Source of the DNA: Xylogone sp. PMI_703
Taxonomy: Eukaryota > Ascomycota > Leotiomycetes
Assembly: GCA_021399445.1 (NCBI GenBank)
Contig: JAJTUQ010000004.1
Location: 1,984,001-2,048,000, forward strand
Reading direction: 5' to 3'
Length of the DNA stretch: 64,000 nt
Part shown: one piece after another, positions 1-11,600 of the stretch
How the letters are laid out: every line of letters begins with the position of its first letter
Position numbering within the stretch: the stretch's first letter is position 1
Made by a program: the position numbers and the translations under genes
Notes under the pieces: generated by a model
Told to the model about the DNA's origin: nothing
Databases searched by the model: none
The model's input: only the letters and a program-made list of their open reading frames with translations

Positions 1-1595
1 TGATAATTTCTAGCTAAAGTTGTAAGTAACTTTGATAGGTAATTGTTTAACTAAGTTAAAGAGATATATATATTTCAATAATTATTATAGCTAAAGAGTT
101 TTTCTTATGGTTACTCGTAAGAATCTTAACCTTATTAACTTGACGAAACGATTTGACGTTATTTATAAAGATATGTAATAAAGGTATTAATATTCGAAAA
201 TATCGGTATAGTAAAAATATATAACGGACTTATGATGTAAAACTTCTAGACATTCATTATCTGTGGAGTACAATGTTTATGACTAACAATATAAAGTTTT
301 GACTAAAGCGGATAAGGATTCTTTACTTTATCATAGTTGCTTGTAACGTTATGATGATCTCTTGTCGATTAATCTAGAAAGTTTGATCTTTATGAAGATC
401 TTAATTTCTTATATAGAATTGGCTCAGATTCTCATTAGTATTATTTTGGAATGTAAACATATCAAAATTGAATTGACTTTATCTGATCTTCTCATATATA
501 TTCATGAAATCAAGAATTCATAATGGATTTGGACAGAGTATAATGGCTCCGCCAGAGCATATTCTTGTGCGCGGCCTTTGTAAACTGTGCAAGCTATGCT
601 ATGCACATGAAGTGTTAAAGCCAATGCTAGACTCTAAAACCCAAGACATTAGGACATGGATGCTTTAACTGGGATCCCTGGACAAACCGCAGAGATAGTG
701 CCATGATAGTAATACTCCAAGAACGGGACATGATACAAAATACGTAGATATGTCAGGCTAGACGGTTGGACAAACAGATTGCTTCTGAAAGAAAATAATA
801 ACTCAGCCGAAGTAGTCTGTATCATTATGTACATTCATTGTAAAGATGCACGACGAGACAAAAGTTTGATCCTATGCTCACCTATCTTAGTCCACTTATC
901 ACAAGTTAGTTATTATTGGGAGCTAGAGTGAGTATCCCCCCTAATAAAAAATCAAATAGTGCCATGTTAAACTATGTATAGTTTAGCTCAAGAGAAAATC
1001 AGCTCTAAACCGTGTAGGAAGCCTGCCCAAAATAATCCCTACGAAGTGAGTCTGAATTAGCATTGTCACACACTAGTGACGCAGCTCACGTGGCTTTTGA
1101 GTTTTAGGGAACGATGTTAACAATCAGCAAGCCTCTTGAGGACGACATACCTTCTTTCGCATTCAGCCATTTTACTGCCGTTCTTCGTCCCGTACTCCGT
1201 GTCAATTATCAGCTTAATGGGCCGTGTGGGCCCACTTAGCTCGGTTTTCTTACGTATTTGAGATATTGCGGCTGGTTAACTTATCTTAAGGGCAGCATAA
1301 ACTGGGTCTGTGGGCTGTATTTCGTCTCCAATGAGTTAACTTTACATTGACTGGTCGATGGTAAAATCGGTACTACAAACTTTGCATTCGGGATTACCGA
1401 ATTAATAACTCGGCAAAAAGTTTCATTTTAATTAATTCACTTATTCACACTGTGACAAACTTAGCGCAGGGTTTGAGTTCATCCAATTCAGTATTTAATT
1501 ATCACTTTAGAACAGCACTTTCAAAGCTCAAAAAGAAACCAAAATAGTACTCCAAGCGCAACTGGCCTCGGCAATGTCCCATTCTACCGCAAGAA
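1..1595. other. AT-rich gene-free left end
   Basis: I see no supportable gene. Bases 1-540 are very AT-rich and full of stops in every frame, as in fungal repeat relics altered by C-to-T mutation. Composition becomes more balanced after about 540. The stretch just before 1595 is downstream of the minus-strand secreted-protein gene, so any signal there is its 3' end. Confidence 0.5.
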
Positions 1596-2183
1596 TTACG
1601 GGCAGTCGCCCACCGTCAAGTAGAAGCCGGTAAAGTCCTGCCCTACCTCCCCCTGGCTTTGCACAAACGATACGGTTCCGGAGGAAGATTCTGAGCTCGC
1701 AATCCCTAGCTGAAATCCGAGGGGAAGCACGTCCGCTGATCTAGGCGGAGTTACTGTGCCAAGTTCTTGAGAGAACCCCGCGCTAGGAGTAAATTCCCCA
1801 AGAATAAAGCCTGAACCGCCAACATTGTTGTCATTAACGTCCGAGGTGTCGATCTCTAGTCGAGTCGAACCACTTGTAGTAATTTGAGCATCTGTAGGGA
1901 AAGTAACGTGCAGCGTATATTGGAAGGAATTGATCGGAACATCGTAAAAGTTGAGACTTGTGACGCTCCCGGAAGTAACAGCTCCATCAACAATTGTGGA
2001 CGAAGCATTAAAAATAGTTGTTGCAGTAGTGTTTATATTAGAAATAGTCAATGGGATGGCGTTGGTAAAAAGTATGGGAATGTGAGTGGTACAAGATCCA
2101 GTGCCTGAAGTGACTGGAGTCGGGGTGGGCGCCGCTGAAATAAGAGCTGCGAAGGAGGCCATGAGTGCAATTGACGAGTGCAT
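1596..2183 (-). CDS. small secreted protein, unknown family
   Basis: This is a single-exon gene for 195 residues, starting at the ATG at 2183 and ending at 1596. The first 17-18 residues are a clear secretion signal: a polar start, a hydrophobic core of Ala, Leu and Ile, and a cleavage site just before APTPTP. The mature protein is rich in Thr, Ser and Gly, has several Asn-X-Thr/Ser sequons and only two cysteines (the second three residues from the end), which could form one disulfide. A beta-rich secreted or wall-associated protein is plausible. I do not recognise the family. The plus-strand reading frames over it are shadows. An in-frame Met at residue 8 is a possible alternative start. Confidence 0.72.
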   Translation of the reverse strand: MHSSIALMASFAALISAAPTPTPVTSGTGSCTTHIPILFTNAIPLTISNINTTATTIFNASSTIVDGAVTSGSVTSLNFYDVPINSFQYTLHVTFPTDAQITTSGSTRLEIDTSDVNDNNVGGSGFILGEFTPSAGFSQELGTVTPPRSADVLPLGFQLGIASSESSSGTVSFVQSQGEVGQDFTGFYLTVGDCP

Positions 2184-2885
2184 TTCGGTTGGTGTATTAG
2201 CGGCGGCCTTTGAAAGGAAATTGAAAGTTTGGAGCAGGGCGGAAATTGAGAGGGTTGTAATTGATCAAGGATGTTGTTGATGGTAGGATATGATTAAAAG
2301 AATTGGAAAGCGGTTAATCTCTTGTTTTTATATGTCGAATATGTTTACACAGCCTCAATTGATGACAGTAAATAAGCATTTACTAAATATAATCCGAATG
2401 AAGAACTCTGATATACAAGCTTCGTTACTCATTTCATTCACCAAGTCGAAACGTCCTTCGACACTTTCGATCCTTGTTCAGAGCGGCTTAATTACAGATG
2501 CATAGTAAGCGTCTATGGGCTGTATATCACATAAGCTTACAGATTTACGTCAATAGTAGTCCATGAAAGTTGGCTGTGCTCCGAAATGACATTATAAATA
2601 GTCGACCAAGGAGACTTTACGCTAGCAGTCTTTCTGGAAATCCGGTGCGGCGAACAGTGGATCTCTAGTTTAGCGAGGTCCTAAATGAGGTTCACAATAA
2701 GTGGTTACTCCGCCTTACTCAGCCCGAAAGCCGATGTGAGTGCATATAATAAATCCACTTCCATTGAACCTAAATCCACTTGCCCATGTCACTCGCACTG
2801 ACAACGCCGCCGTTATAACCATGAAGTCTCAGAGATGAATTGAGTATATTGCCTAATCACTTTACCTTCACCCAAGAGCTTATTC
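2184..2885. other. intergenic, divergent upstream of secreted gene
   Basis: This 700-base AT-rich spacer contains the promoter of the minus-strand secreted protein (just right of 2183) and the 3' end of the next minus-strand gene (stop at 2886). I see no coding exon in it. Confidence 0.45.
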
Positions 2886-3981
2886 TCACAGCAAATCCCA
2901 ATGATCGATCTCCAAAAGATAGAAGTTCTCCATCAATTTTCTATGAGCTTCATCTACTTTGTCATATTTACTTGTAAACTCAAACAGTAGCGCGACCAAG
3001 CAAGCTTTATGGAGCTCCAATGGATTTGCCTTAGCCAACAGTCGTTTATAAATTTCCATTAGGGTGCAAGTTTCTTCAAATGTTTAACAGTTCACAAATC
3101 TATAGTCAAAACTCACCGCTGGAATGGGTGGAAACTCGATAGGATCATTAACTACTAGAAATTGCTTCAAAGACCAGACAGAATTTTGTGGTCCTGATGG
3201 AGGAACAGACAAATATGTTTCTAGGAACTGAAAACGCGAACGTTCATATTTATGGCCTTTCGCATCCACGAGTTGGATTAGTGATCTGGATTGAAACACT
3301 TGCCAGAATTCAACAAAATTTGCAGTTTTCAGCACACCCGAATTCAAAGGCAGGTACCATGCTGGAAGATCTGAGTAGTATATATCATGGCCATGTAGGA
3401 GTCTTATATACAGACCGCCTAGGGCTCCTTCTTGAGCTGTGTCTAATACGTAATTCTCAACATCTCGAAAGCCTTCATTCCGGGCTATCCAGACTGTCAC
3501 GCTTTCCTCAGCCTCACCCATGGCCGCACAAGCAACTGACTTTCCGCCCTTCTTGGTAGCAGCAAACTCCGCTAGGCAGTCCAGAAATTTCTTTAGTCTA
3601 CTACGACTTTTGCTCGATATGTAATCAGGCCGATCCGTATGAACACTCGAAGTTTCACCGTCATATTCCGACTCATCTTCATCCAAGATATTTTCAAATG
3701 ACGAGGCTGGCTCGACCTGTCCGCCGTTGCGGAGAGCGAGCAGATTTCCGAAGGCGATAAATTGATGCTTGTTGAGACTAGGAAGACTCCAGACAAACTG
3801 GTCTGTCATTTTCGACGACTGTTAGCTTTCTTGAAGATTTTGTGAACTGAATATTGCATAGATAACGGGACTGACGTGTCGGTCGATGGTGAATATCATA
3901 TAGTGACACAAGCACCTGTTGCTTAGTCATTACAACCCAATTGATCGGTTGGGAATCTTGAGAATACCACTTCCTACGCAT
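2886..3981 (-). CDS. hypothetical protein, three exons
   Basis: The model is complement(join(2886..3029, 3117..3802, 3876..3981)), 311 residues. Intron 1 (3803-3875) starts GTCAGT, has a GCTAACA branch site and ends ACAG. Intron 2 (3030-3116) starts GTGAGT and ends AAG. Both junctions keep frame. The protein has an acidic Asp/Glu-rich patch near residues 70-85 and no signal peptide or membrane segment; I recognise no domain. The start is uncertain. The codons upstream of the ATG at 3981 stay open back to a good acceptor-like TTTCCAG, as if an upstream exon once existed, but I find no matching donor or ATG before an AT-rich stretch. The gene may be 5'-truncated. Confidence 0.55.
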
Positions 3982-4317
3982 CTCTTCGAGTTTCGCCTCG
4001 TTCTGGAAAGGATTTAAAAGTAAACGGGAATTTGGTTACAGAAGTCGCCCAGCTAAACCTCTGGCTATCAGATAGCGCTTAACTTATTCTGTATAACTTT
4101 CTTAGTAAGTTGCAATATTTAAAGGGAAACAGTTAACGCTATATACAATACAGTGAGGATATAATAGATAACAACTAGATAATTAGAAACTGAAAGCTAA
4201 TAAAGAGAGATTTTAATTATTATTCTTCAATTCATGTGACTACAGTCTATAATCATAAGTAGTTTAGTTAATTGTCAGGTGCGACGGTCGCATGTGGCCA
4301 GAATAAGCATCACACGT

Positions 4318-4432
4318 GATTCGCTGCGTGAGCGAAGCGAGTGTAGGCGAGCTACAAGCGAGCGGTTCAAGGCCTGAGGCCGCGATCCCATATACAAGTA
4401 GGGGAAGCCCCCCTTAAGGGGAGGGGCTAGAG
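4318..4432. repeat. GC-rich hairpin-bearing element relic
   Basis: This is a sharp GC-rich island inside AT-rich DNA. It contains purine-rich GAGCGAAGCGAG-type short repeats, followed at 4406-4428 by a near-perfect inverted repeat, AGCCCC..CCTTAAGG..GGGGCT, that can fold into a strong hairpin. It looks like the end or core of a small non-autonomous element. No protein can be assigned. Confidence 0.4.
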
Positions 4433-4504
4433 TTCAATTGTAAAGATACGAAGTGACAAACCAACGAGGCGGTAATGGTTATTACTTGAAACCGAGCTTC
4501 TATG

Positions 4505-5920
4505 ACATTCAACAATAATAGCTCACTTAAAGATGTACCCGATATTATTCTCGAAGGGACGTAGCCGAATACTGTCATATTCGCGATCATAGTAATGTGT
4601 TCTAAATGTGAAAGCAGGTACCCAACAATTACTAATGAGGGCTAATTTCGGATAAAAGGCCCGGTTAGGCAAGCGTCGAGACGTGTTTGCCGATGTTTTT
4701 ATGCGGCTCCTAAGGGTAAGCAGTCTGGACCGTCGCCGGCATCTATGATAGTTAGCTTGCACACTACTGTATATCGTAATTCTGTATTATCCCCCCAGCA
4801 GCGTAACAACGAGGGTTAAAGTAGATGTTATTGTGGGTATTCGGTAAGATCGGACGACCACAAAAGCTTTATTCTCCTATTTGAGTAATATTCTTATGGA
4901 GGAAGTATCCGCAATCTAGGGTATCGAGCAATCGGAGCACTGAATGGGCTTTGCTTACCCTGCTGGGGGGTGCATTTACGGGGGATAGTACAGTAAGCTG
5001 ACTGGTTATGTGGGCTTTAATTAACAGGTGTGTCTCCATAGTTAACCTTAAGATTAAACTTTAACCCCTAGTTTGACCGAACCGACAAACCGACAAAATT
5101 CGGCGAGTTTACCATTTCGTCGGCGAGTACGAAGTATGACATAGAGCCCTCCCCTAGTTTGTACGTTAGTACGCCCCATAGGGTGGCAATACAGTGAATG
5201 AGCTTGCTATTTGACCTATGTGCTCGATGTAGGGCATATCAACATTAGACGGGGGTATTATGCAAATTTAACAGTTAAATTTCAGGTCAGAGTATTTGTT
5301 AATAAGGATTTTATCTTCAAAGGGTGAATATGGGAAGGCATTCAACCTTGCGCCAAAATCGATGTCGTGAGGGTCGAAAGGAAGATATCCTGCCAGCAGG
5401 ATTCACGAATTACATGACCCTGTATTAATTTATGATCATTATTGAGATAATCACAAAAGAAGGGTAGTAATATTGTGTTAGCGGCTTCTGAAAAGTTACA
5501 CTATAGAGGTTGAAAGTGAGATTAACACGGAAATTTGACAACGTCTTCGAAATCATTGGAGAAGAACTGAATAGAGATAGTAAAGTCTCGTTCTTCTTTG
5601 ACTCGGTTAAGGAAATTGATTCGGGGTTCGAAGCGTTTGTAATGAGACATTTATTTCTAGTAAGAGAAATAGCAGATGTATAAAGTGGATACCTGGACAT
5701 TATTGATTCTATCGTATATGTAAATCAGCAAGTAGTGCCTACGATTAGGCGTCAGTATTACTGGTATGATCGAGAATTGAACCGAGCAGCAGACTCTACT
5801 TACGGTTTTTTTTAATTGAGATTGTACAGAAGTACTCTGCTATTAAGAATTACAAGCCCTTGAAATGGGAAATTTATACAAAGATATCGTTCAACCACAA
5901 TTGTATTCATAACCACGATT
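4505..5920. repeat. diverged non-coding repeat, copy A
   Basis: This stretch aligns collinearly with about 7610-8615. Shared landmarks include the block ending CTAATTTCGGAT near 4650, ACAGTAAGCTGACTG near 4990, GTTAACCTtAAgATTAAACTT near 5041, the TTCGGCGAGT..ACCATTTC block near 5100, GTGAGGGTCgAAAGGAAG near 5366, ACGATTAGGC near 5741 and AAAGATATCG near 5880. Copy A carries about 200 extra bases around 4790-4985. Many differences are C/T or G/A, which would fit repeat-induced point mutation, but I did not count them. Confidence 0.6.
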
Positions 5921-6129
5921 TGTTAAAAAGCTGATAGTTATTTGACAATAAGTTCTTGTCCTAATACATCTTATGTAATGCTACCGCAAAAAGTTTCTCA
6001 ACAAGAATGTAAATTGCTGTCCTGGGCCATGTTTTCCGTCTTCCACATCCTCCAATCGACAGTATAGCCGCGGTTTTCCGTATAGAGGAACCCACAGAGC
6101 TAATTATCATAGCTGTTCAATCGCCCGCG

Positions 6130-6540
6130 TTAAAAGAAGCAGGCGAATGAGTTAGCCCATCCATGAGCGGCCGTCACGCATGTGTTCCCATAGATACCGC
6201 CGACTCCTTGGGCATTATTCTGACAGTTGGTATCGGTGTAAATAGCACACCACATTCCTCCATTGTTCGAGCTTGGGAGAGCAGCACGAGCGTAACCGGT
6301 ACTCAATTTAACGCATTGGCCAGAGCTGAACTGAGTAGTAAACCAGGCATATGTGGTGCAACTCTGGCCGCAATAACATGTAGCTAGATCCACCTCATAA
6401 CCTTGGGCTGCAATATCGGGTACCAGAGTAGCGTTTACAGCAGCTGCTTCGGGGGATGCTGAAGCATCATTAATGGGAGTGGCAGCCACGGAGAATGTTG
6501 CAAGAATCGCAGTAGCAGTAAAGAAAGAGATGGTTCTCAT
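6130..6540 (-). CDS. small secreted eight-cysteine protein
   Basis: The single exon encodes 136 residues from the ATG at 6540. I chose this start because it begins a textbook signal peptide (MRTISFFTATAILATFSVAA); the reading frame stays open upstream to another Met at 6636, but those residues are basic and polar. After a short Ala/Pro-rich propeptide-like segment, the mature domain has eight cysteines, the first three packed as CYCGQSC, and ends in Phe-Phe. Size, secretion and an even cysteine number suit an apoplastic effector or antimicrobial-type protein. I recognise no family. It sits between two repeat copies, a common setting for effector genes. Confidence 0.75.
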   Translation of the reverse strand: MRTISFFTATAILATFSVAATPINDASASPEAAAVNATLVPDIAAQGYEVDLATCYCGQSCTTYAWFTTQFSSGQCVKLSTGYARAALPSSNNGGMWCAIYTDTNCQNNAQGVGGIYGNTCVTAAHGWANSFACFF

Positions 6541-7609
6541 GTTGAAAATTGATAGAAGAATTTTTCGTTGGCTTTTCTTGAGGCTGAATGGGGATGGATT
6601 CAAAATTCTGGATTTTTCAGGAGGCGTATTAACCATTTATATATCTTTTTGTACAGGAAGCTAAACTTGCGACTTCTCTTGCAGAAACTTGTGATGTGGA
6701 ATCAAGCCTCGAAGAGGAAAATGAAGTTGTTTTCTGATGTAAGAAACGAACCACTTTGGGCACACAGCCATCTCTTGATAATGGTAACGATGGTGAGAAT
6801 ATAGTCTGTACTGTTGCTACGTGCAGAGAAAAATCATAACCCATTTTAATAGGTGGGCCTTCAACTGGGACTTGTCTGGAGTAAGAAAAGGCTGCCTTCA
6901 ACAATTCCGGTGGCATTTTACTCGCTGAGAGATTATTTGGCACTCATGACTCAAGAGCGGATACGAAAATAATGTATTTACAGAATTGCCAAGATTTTAT
7001 CATGCCTCTATTGGCGACTACAATCGGCTGATCTTTTTGAGAGCATCTAACAGCAAAATGGAACTAATATATTTTGCCTTTTATCCGTCTTGTTTTGATC
7101 ATTTTTCTTCTAATTATGGGTATGTCGAATCCAAATAGGATCTTTTGCTGAATATAATGCTGTAATTGTAAGCGTATCGCTGATTGCGGTCTCCATTTAC
7201 CTCGTTTTCTCATAGTTAGGAGAAGCGGCCAAAAGACGAAGTGAATGAAACTAGTCAAAATTACATGAGTTCTTTATTTTCTCGACCTAGTTACTTGTAT
7301 TTTTGAATAATTCAAATTATGGATTAATTAGTTAATTGGCAACCTTATCGTTCTCGCCGCTTTATCAAACAGGCTGAAATCCAAGAAGCAGCCAAGCAGA
7401 TGAGGGTGGCGGGAATGATAATATGAAACGGAAGATTGAAGTTGTCCGGCGGTGTAGAATCAAGCACTGTTAGTTAATAAATTGAGGCATAGTAAGAGTC
7501 CGCATGGCCTGATACGTAGCTAGCACTTTCCTGGTTTCATCCGGCTTTTATTACGAAGATATGAACTGACAATCTGACTAGATGGCAATGGATATACCAC
7601 TAAATTCAG

Positions 7610-8615
7610 ACCATTATGGAATTTAGTAATAATAACTTACCGTGAAATGTACCTGATATTATTTGGAGGGGAAACAGCTGAAATACCGTTGTATTTTGTA
7701 GCTTGACTAATGATATACTAAACGTGAAAGTAGATATTCGATACTTGCTACTGCCTTAGAATTTTAAAATGGGGTTAATTTCGGATGAAAGACTCGGTCT
7801 GAAAATATTAAGAAAACCTTTTTGTCTGTATTTTATGCAGGTAAGTAGCAAATCGGGCGAGTCGTTGGCATCCACTATAGCTCGTACAATAGTACAGTAA
7901 GCTGACTGATTACGTGGGGCATGAATTGACTGCCTCGTGTTTCAATAGTTAACCTCAAAATTAAACTTTAAAAGCTTAGTTTGACCTGAATCAGACAAGA
8001 TAGATCTTGGCAAACTATGAACCGACAAATTCGGCGAGTTACCATTTCTTCGGCGAGTATATACCATATGAGTCATTTAAAAGTTTAAAGATCAAGTCGG
8101 ACCATTGTCTACTAAGGATCTCTTCTTTAAAGGATGATTTTCCTATTTTGTCAACGACGTGAGGGTCAAAAGGAAGTTGCCTTAATAGCATATTAGTGCG
8201 ATTGGTCAGTAAGATTAGTGATATTGTGTTGTCAACTTTTCAAAAGAGGTATGAATAGAACAAGGATAGTCAAGAGTATATCCTCTTCGTTAACCCAATT
8301 AGGAAATTTTGATATACTATCCAAAGTATTTACAAAGAGATTTGAATTTCTCGTTGAAGGGTTCGGAGTAGAGACCTAAAGTGGAGACTTGCTACTATAT
8401 TAGTTCTTCAGGATATGTAAAATTAGCAAGTGTCTACGATTAGGCATCAGTATACCTCCGTATCTAGTATGATTGAGGATTACACCAAGCGGTGTGGAAG
8501 CTTAACGTATGACTCCATTTGAGGAAGGCCACACAGAAGTACTGTTCTATTAATTGTTATGGGACCTTGAAACTGAACAAAGTATATAAAGATATCGCTC
8601 AACACAATTATGCGT
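7610..8615. repeat. diverged non-coding repeat, copy B
   Basis: This is the second copy of the element at about 4505-5920, in the same orientation and order but shorter. The last recognisable shared block (AAAGATATCGcTCAAcACAATT) ends about 50 bases before the subtilase ATG. No open frame is conserved between the copies, so a non-autonomous element or a duplicated promoter segment fits better than a lost gene. Confidence 0.6.
8583..8590 (+). promoter_or_regulatory. TATA box of subtilase gene
   Basis: TATATAAA lies 66 bases before the chosen ATG at 8656, a plausible core-promoter position. The matching stretch of repeat copy A reads TTTATACAAAG, so the box lies within the repeated DNA. Confidence 0.4.
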
Positions 8616-8655
8616 GTATACAATTGACTTTTTTCGTGGGCTTTCCGTAGGCACT

Positions 8656-11600
8656 ATGTTGTCTCACTCCGCATTGAATGCACTCTGTGCCTATCTATTG
8701 ATGGTTGCACACGATGCCTATGGAGCCTCTACTGTGTCTACTAACAGTGCGATGGCGAGCGAGAGTTCTTTGCCAATCTCTAATTTAAACACGCTGCTTT
8801 ATGATCTTCAGCCTTCAGGCACGACAACAAGTTTGCATGGAACACCTAGTCTAACGGCAGTCTCCCTTACAGTCGATGGTTCTACATCTCCTCCCATGTG
8901 GTTAGTAATTGGGCCGGCTCAACGTTCAGCAACTAACTAGCACAACAGCGCTGGAGTGGATGCCTCCGATTTTGGAAGTATAGCAACCGACCTCCAAGAA
9001 TGCTGCCCAACTCTCTCTGGGTTTCCTGCGTGGTGTCTACCGGGAGCTCAATGTGATCCCACTAACTCTCTTCCAGCACATGGTGGGGGTTATGCGTTTG
9101 TGCTTGCCGGTGATAGCGATGATTCCGAAAACCCTTGTACCGATCCCCCAGACACGATATGCGGTTGGTTAGTAACTCCAAACAAGTTTCATTTGTAAAC
9201 TACTAAATATTCAATAAGCGATAATCCGTTTTCCTGGCCATTGGATGCTACACCAGAGTCACTTGGACTCTGCAGGTCAACCTCTATATGGCAATGTTGT
9301 GGAGATAGAGGAACAGAAGATGCCTTTTGGTGCCCAACTAGTGCTTCTTGCGGAACAAATGGCTCATGCAATGGAACGGCTGCCGCTCAGGTTCTACCAT
9401 CGTATGATACATTTAACTCTATTGGTTGTTATGGGGATCTAGGCAACTCTCGAACTTTACGCAATGGGTCGCTTATATCTGACGATATGAGTGTGGAGGA
9501 ATGTATCCAATTTGGAATTTCTGGGGGTTGGCAATATGCAGGTGTGGAAAACGGCAAGTAAGTGTTAATCCCCCCTGTTTATCGGTTTTTGTTGCTCTAT
9601 AATCTTAAAGTATCTACGCAAAGAGCCAATATGCTGACTATCTAGTGAATGTTACGTTGGTAACACTATCTTGAATGAGGCCGAACCACAAGGATGTAAC
9701 ACACCTTGCGCGGGAGCTCCTGATGAGCTTTGCGGAGGCAATAGTCGTATTAACATTTACCAAGACAGCACTTGGCAACAACCAAGCTTAGACTACTTAA
9801 ACCAAGTCCTTCCGCAGTGGATTCTTGACCTGGATGCACTTCAGCAAGCAGTTAGTGCTTGGTATAACTTACTTATTGATGCAGCCCCAGATAGCGATAG
9901 TAGCGGTACCGCCAAAAAGCGTGATTCTGGGGCATCCACTGGAATAGAGGCCGCATATAGCAACGTAGTGAGTAGACGGCAGGCAACACGTGAGTCGAGT
10001 CATATTTGTATGAAACAATGTAATATTGCTAACATGGTTTCATGTGTAGAGCTGAGTGCTAGCGAAGCTAGAAGGATTTTTCAGCAAGCTGAGCTCAATG
10101 GAATAGTGCGTAGCTTTTGTTGACTCTTGAACTCATATGAAGAAGCACAGACTAACAAGCACATGCACCATTTTTCTAGGTTACCAATGAGGAAGTTATA
10201 GAGATGCAAAATCTGTGTAGGTAGCCTCGCCACTCCTCTTCCGATGACTGTTCTTTTTTAGTAACAAAGATCATCCCCAAGACATATTTCTATTCTGTGC
10301 TAATAAGATTCATGAGATATAAATAGCTGATATGACTGATGCCGTTTTTACAAGTATCGACACCGTTAATCCTACTAGCACTGATTTTGCTTCACAACTG
10401 AAGGTGGCAGTCGACGTGGTAGGCAGATCGGATCCAGAAATAAGCATACAAAGCTAACTATTATGATCAAAACAACAGATTAAAAGAATCGGGGCTCGAG
10501 CAGTTATAGCCGCTACCAGCGAAGAAGTTTTGCTTCCTGCTCTCGGTATTTGTAAGGATCTGCTGTGTCTTCTTATTTATGCAAAGAAAATACTCATATC
10601 TAACCTTAAAATTTTTTATCAGTCTTATTTGCTGCAATTTTGTACGGTGAAACTGGGGGTGGAACACCTACCACACCACCACCGCCTGCCACGACTCCCA
10701 CGGGACCGCCCAGTGGAACTCCAACCCCATATTACTTGTGGTTTACAGAAGACATGACACAAGCACAATATGACCAAATTACTGCTTCTATCGTTGAAGG
10801 CGGTGGATCCGTTTTGGAACAATTTACAGACCCCGGCATTAAATGGTACTCTTTTAATGCTGAGATTTACGATGCTCAAATGGAGGTATTAGTCCAAAAT
10901 CCACTCCTCGAAGCGGGCTGTCTTGACGTAGATGGGACTCTGGAGTATGTCATAAACAAAGAATCAGATGAAGAACTCGGAGTCTTTATTAACAGCACCA
11001 CTGGGGGTGACAACTGGAAGAGCCTAGAAGAACGCAATGTACCAAACGATGTATACTTTTTGGACACCGAAGTGGCAACCCCAAGTGGATTTTCCGCAGA
11101 GCAGGGCTGGCCCTTTCATCTACAGTGGTTATCAGGTATATGGGCAAAAAACAACTTAGCCGGAAATTGTAAGTTTTGGCCAACTCACAACATTTGAATA
11201 TATATATAAACCTATTAATATTATGTAGTTGCGGACACTCCATTGTATGCACGTGACGGAACGGCCAAAGCAATTGTGTATGTCCTTGATACAGGCATTG
11301 ATTCCAGCCATCAGGTATTGCATCATTCGTGGTCTGACTCGGTTCCACAGCTATTGACTTCTGTTAAAGGAATTTAGAACTAGTGACATACCCGAAGCTC
11401 ACGACTATACTTCAAAGCCTGGTGGGATAGTTCCGTTTAATTCAATGACAGATGATGCTACTGGACATGGAACTATGATGGCTTCTCTTGTAGGGTGGGT
11501 TTCACTCTGCCAATAAACATACAACACTAGGAGTCTTGACTTCTAGATTGCTATTCAAGTGCCAAGAAGTTGATAGAAGTTGAGCGGCAAATGTAACTGA

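Larger units (their letters stand above)
3982..6129. other. gene-free repeat-bearing spacer
   Basis: There is no convincing gene. It contains a GC-rich patch with a hairpin near 4318-4432 and, from about 4505, copy A of a diverged duplicated element listed separately. The short reading frames here (for example 4523-4762 and 5425-5700, minus) have no signal peptide, domain or splice structure. Confidence 0.5.
6541..8655. other. gene-free spacer with repeat copy B
   Basis: I see no gene. The left part holds the promoter of the minus-strand eight-cysteine gene. From about 7610 it is repeat copy B, which runs almost to the subtilase start codon, so the subtilase promoter lies at the end of the repeat. 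Confidence 0.5.

Noticed and set aside
5425..5700. Minus-strand 91-codon frame as a gene
   Set aside because: It lies inside the duplicated non-coding repeat and is not preserved in the other copy.
8614..8940. Subtilase start at 8614
   Set aside because: The codon there is GTG; the first in-frame ATG at 8656 begins the signal peptide.
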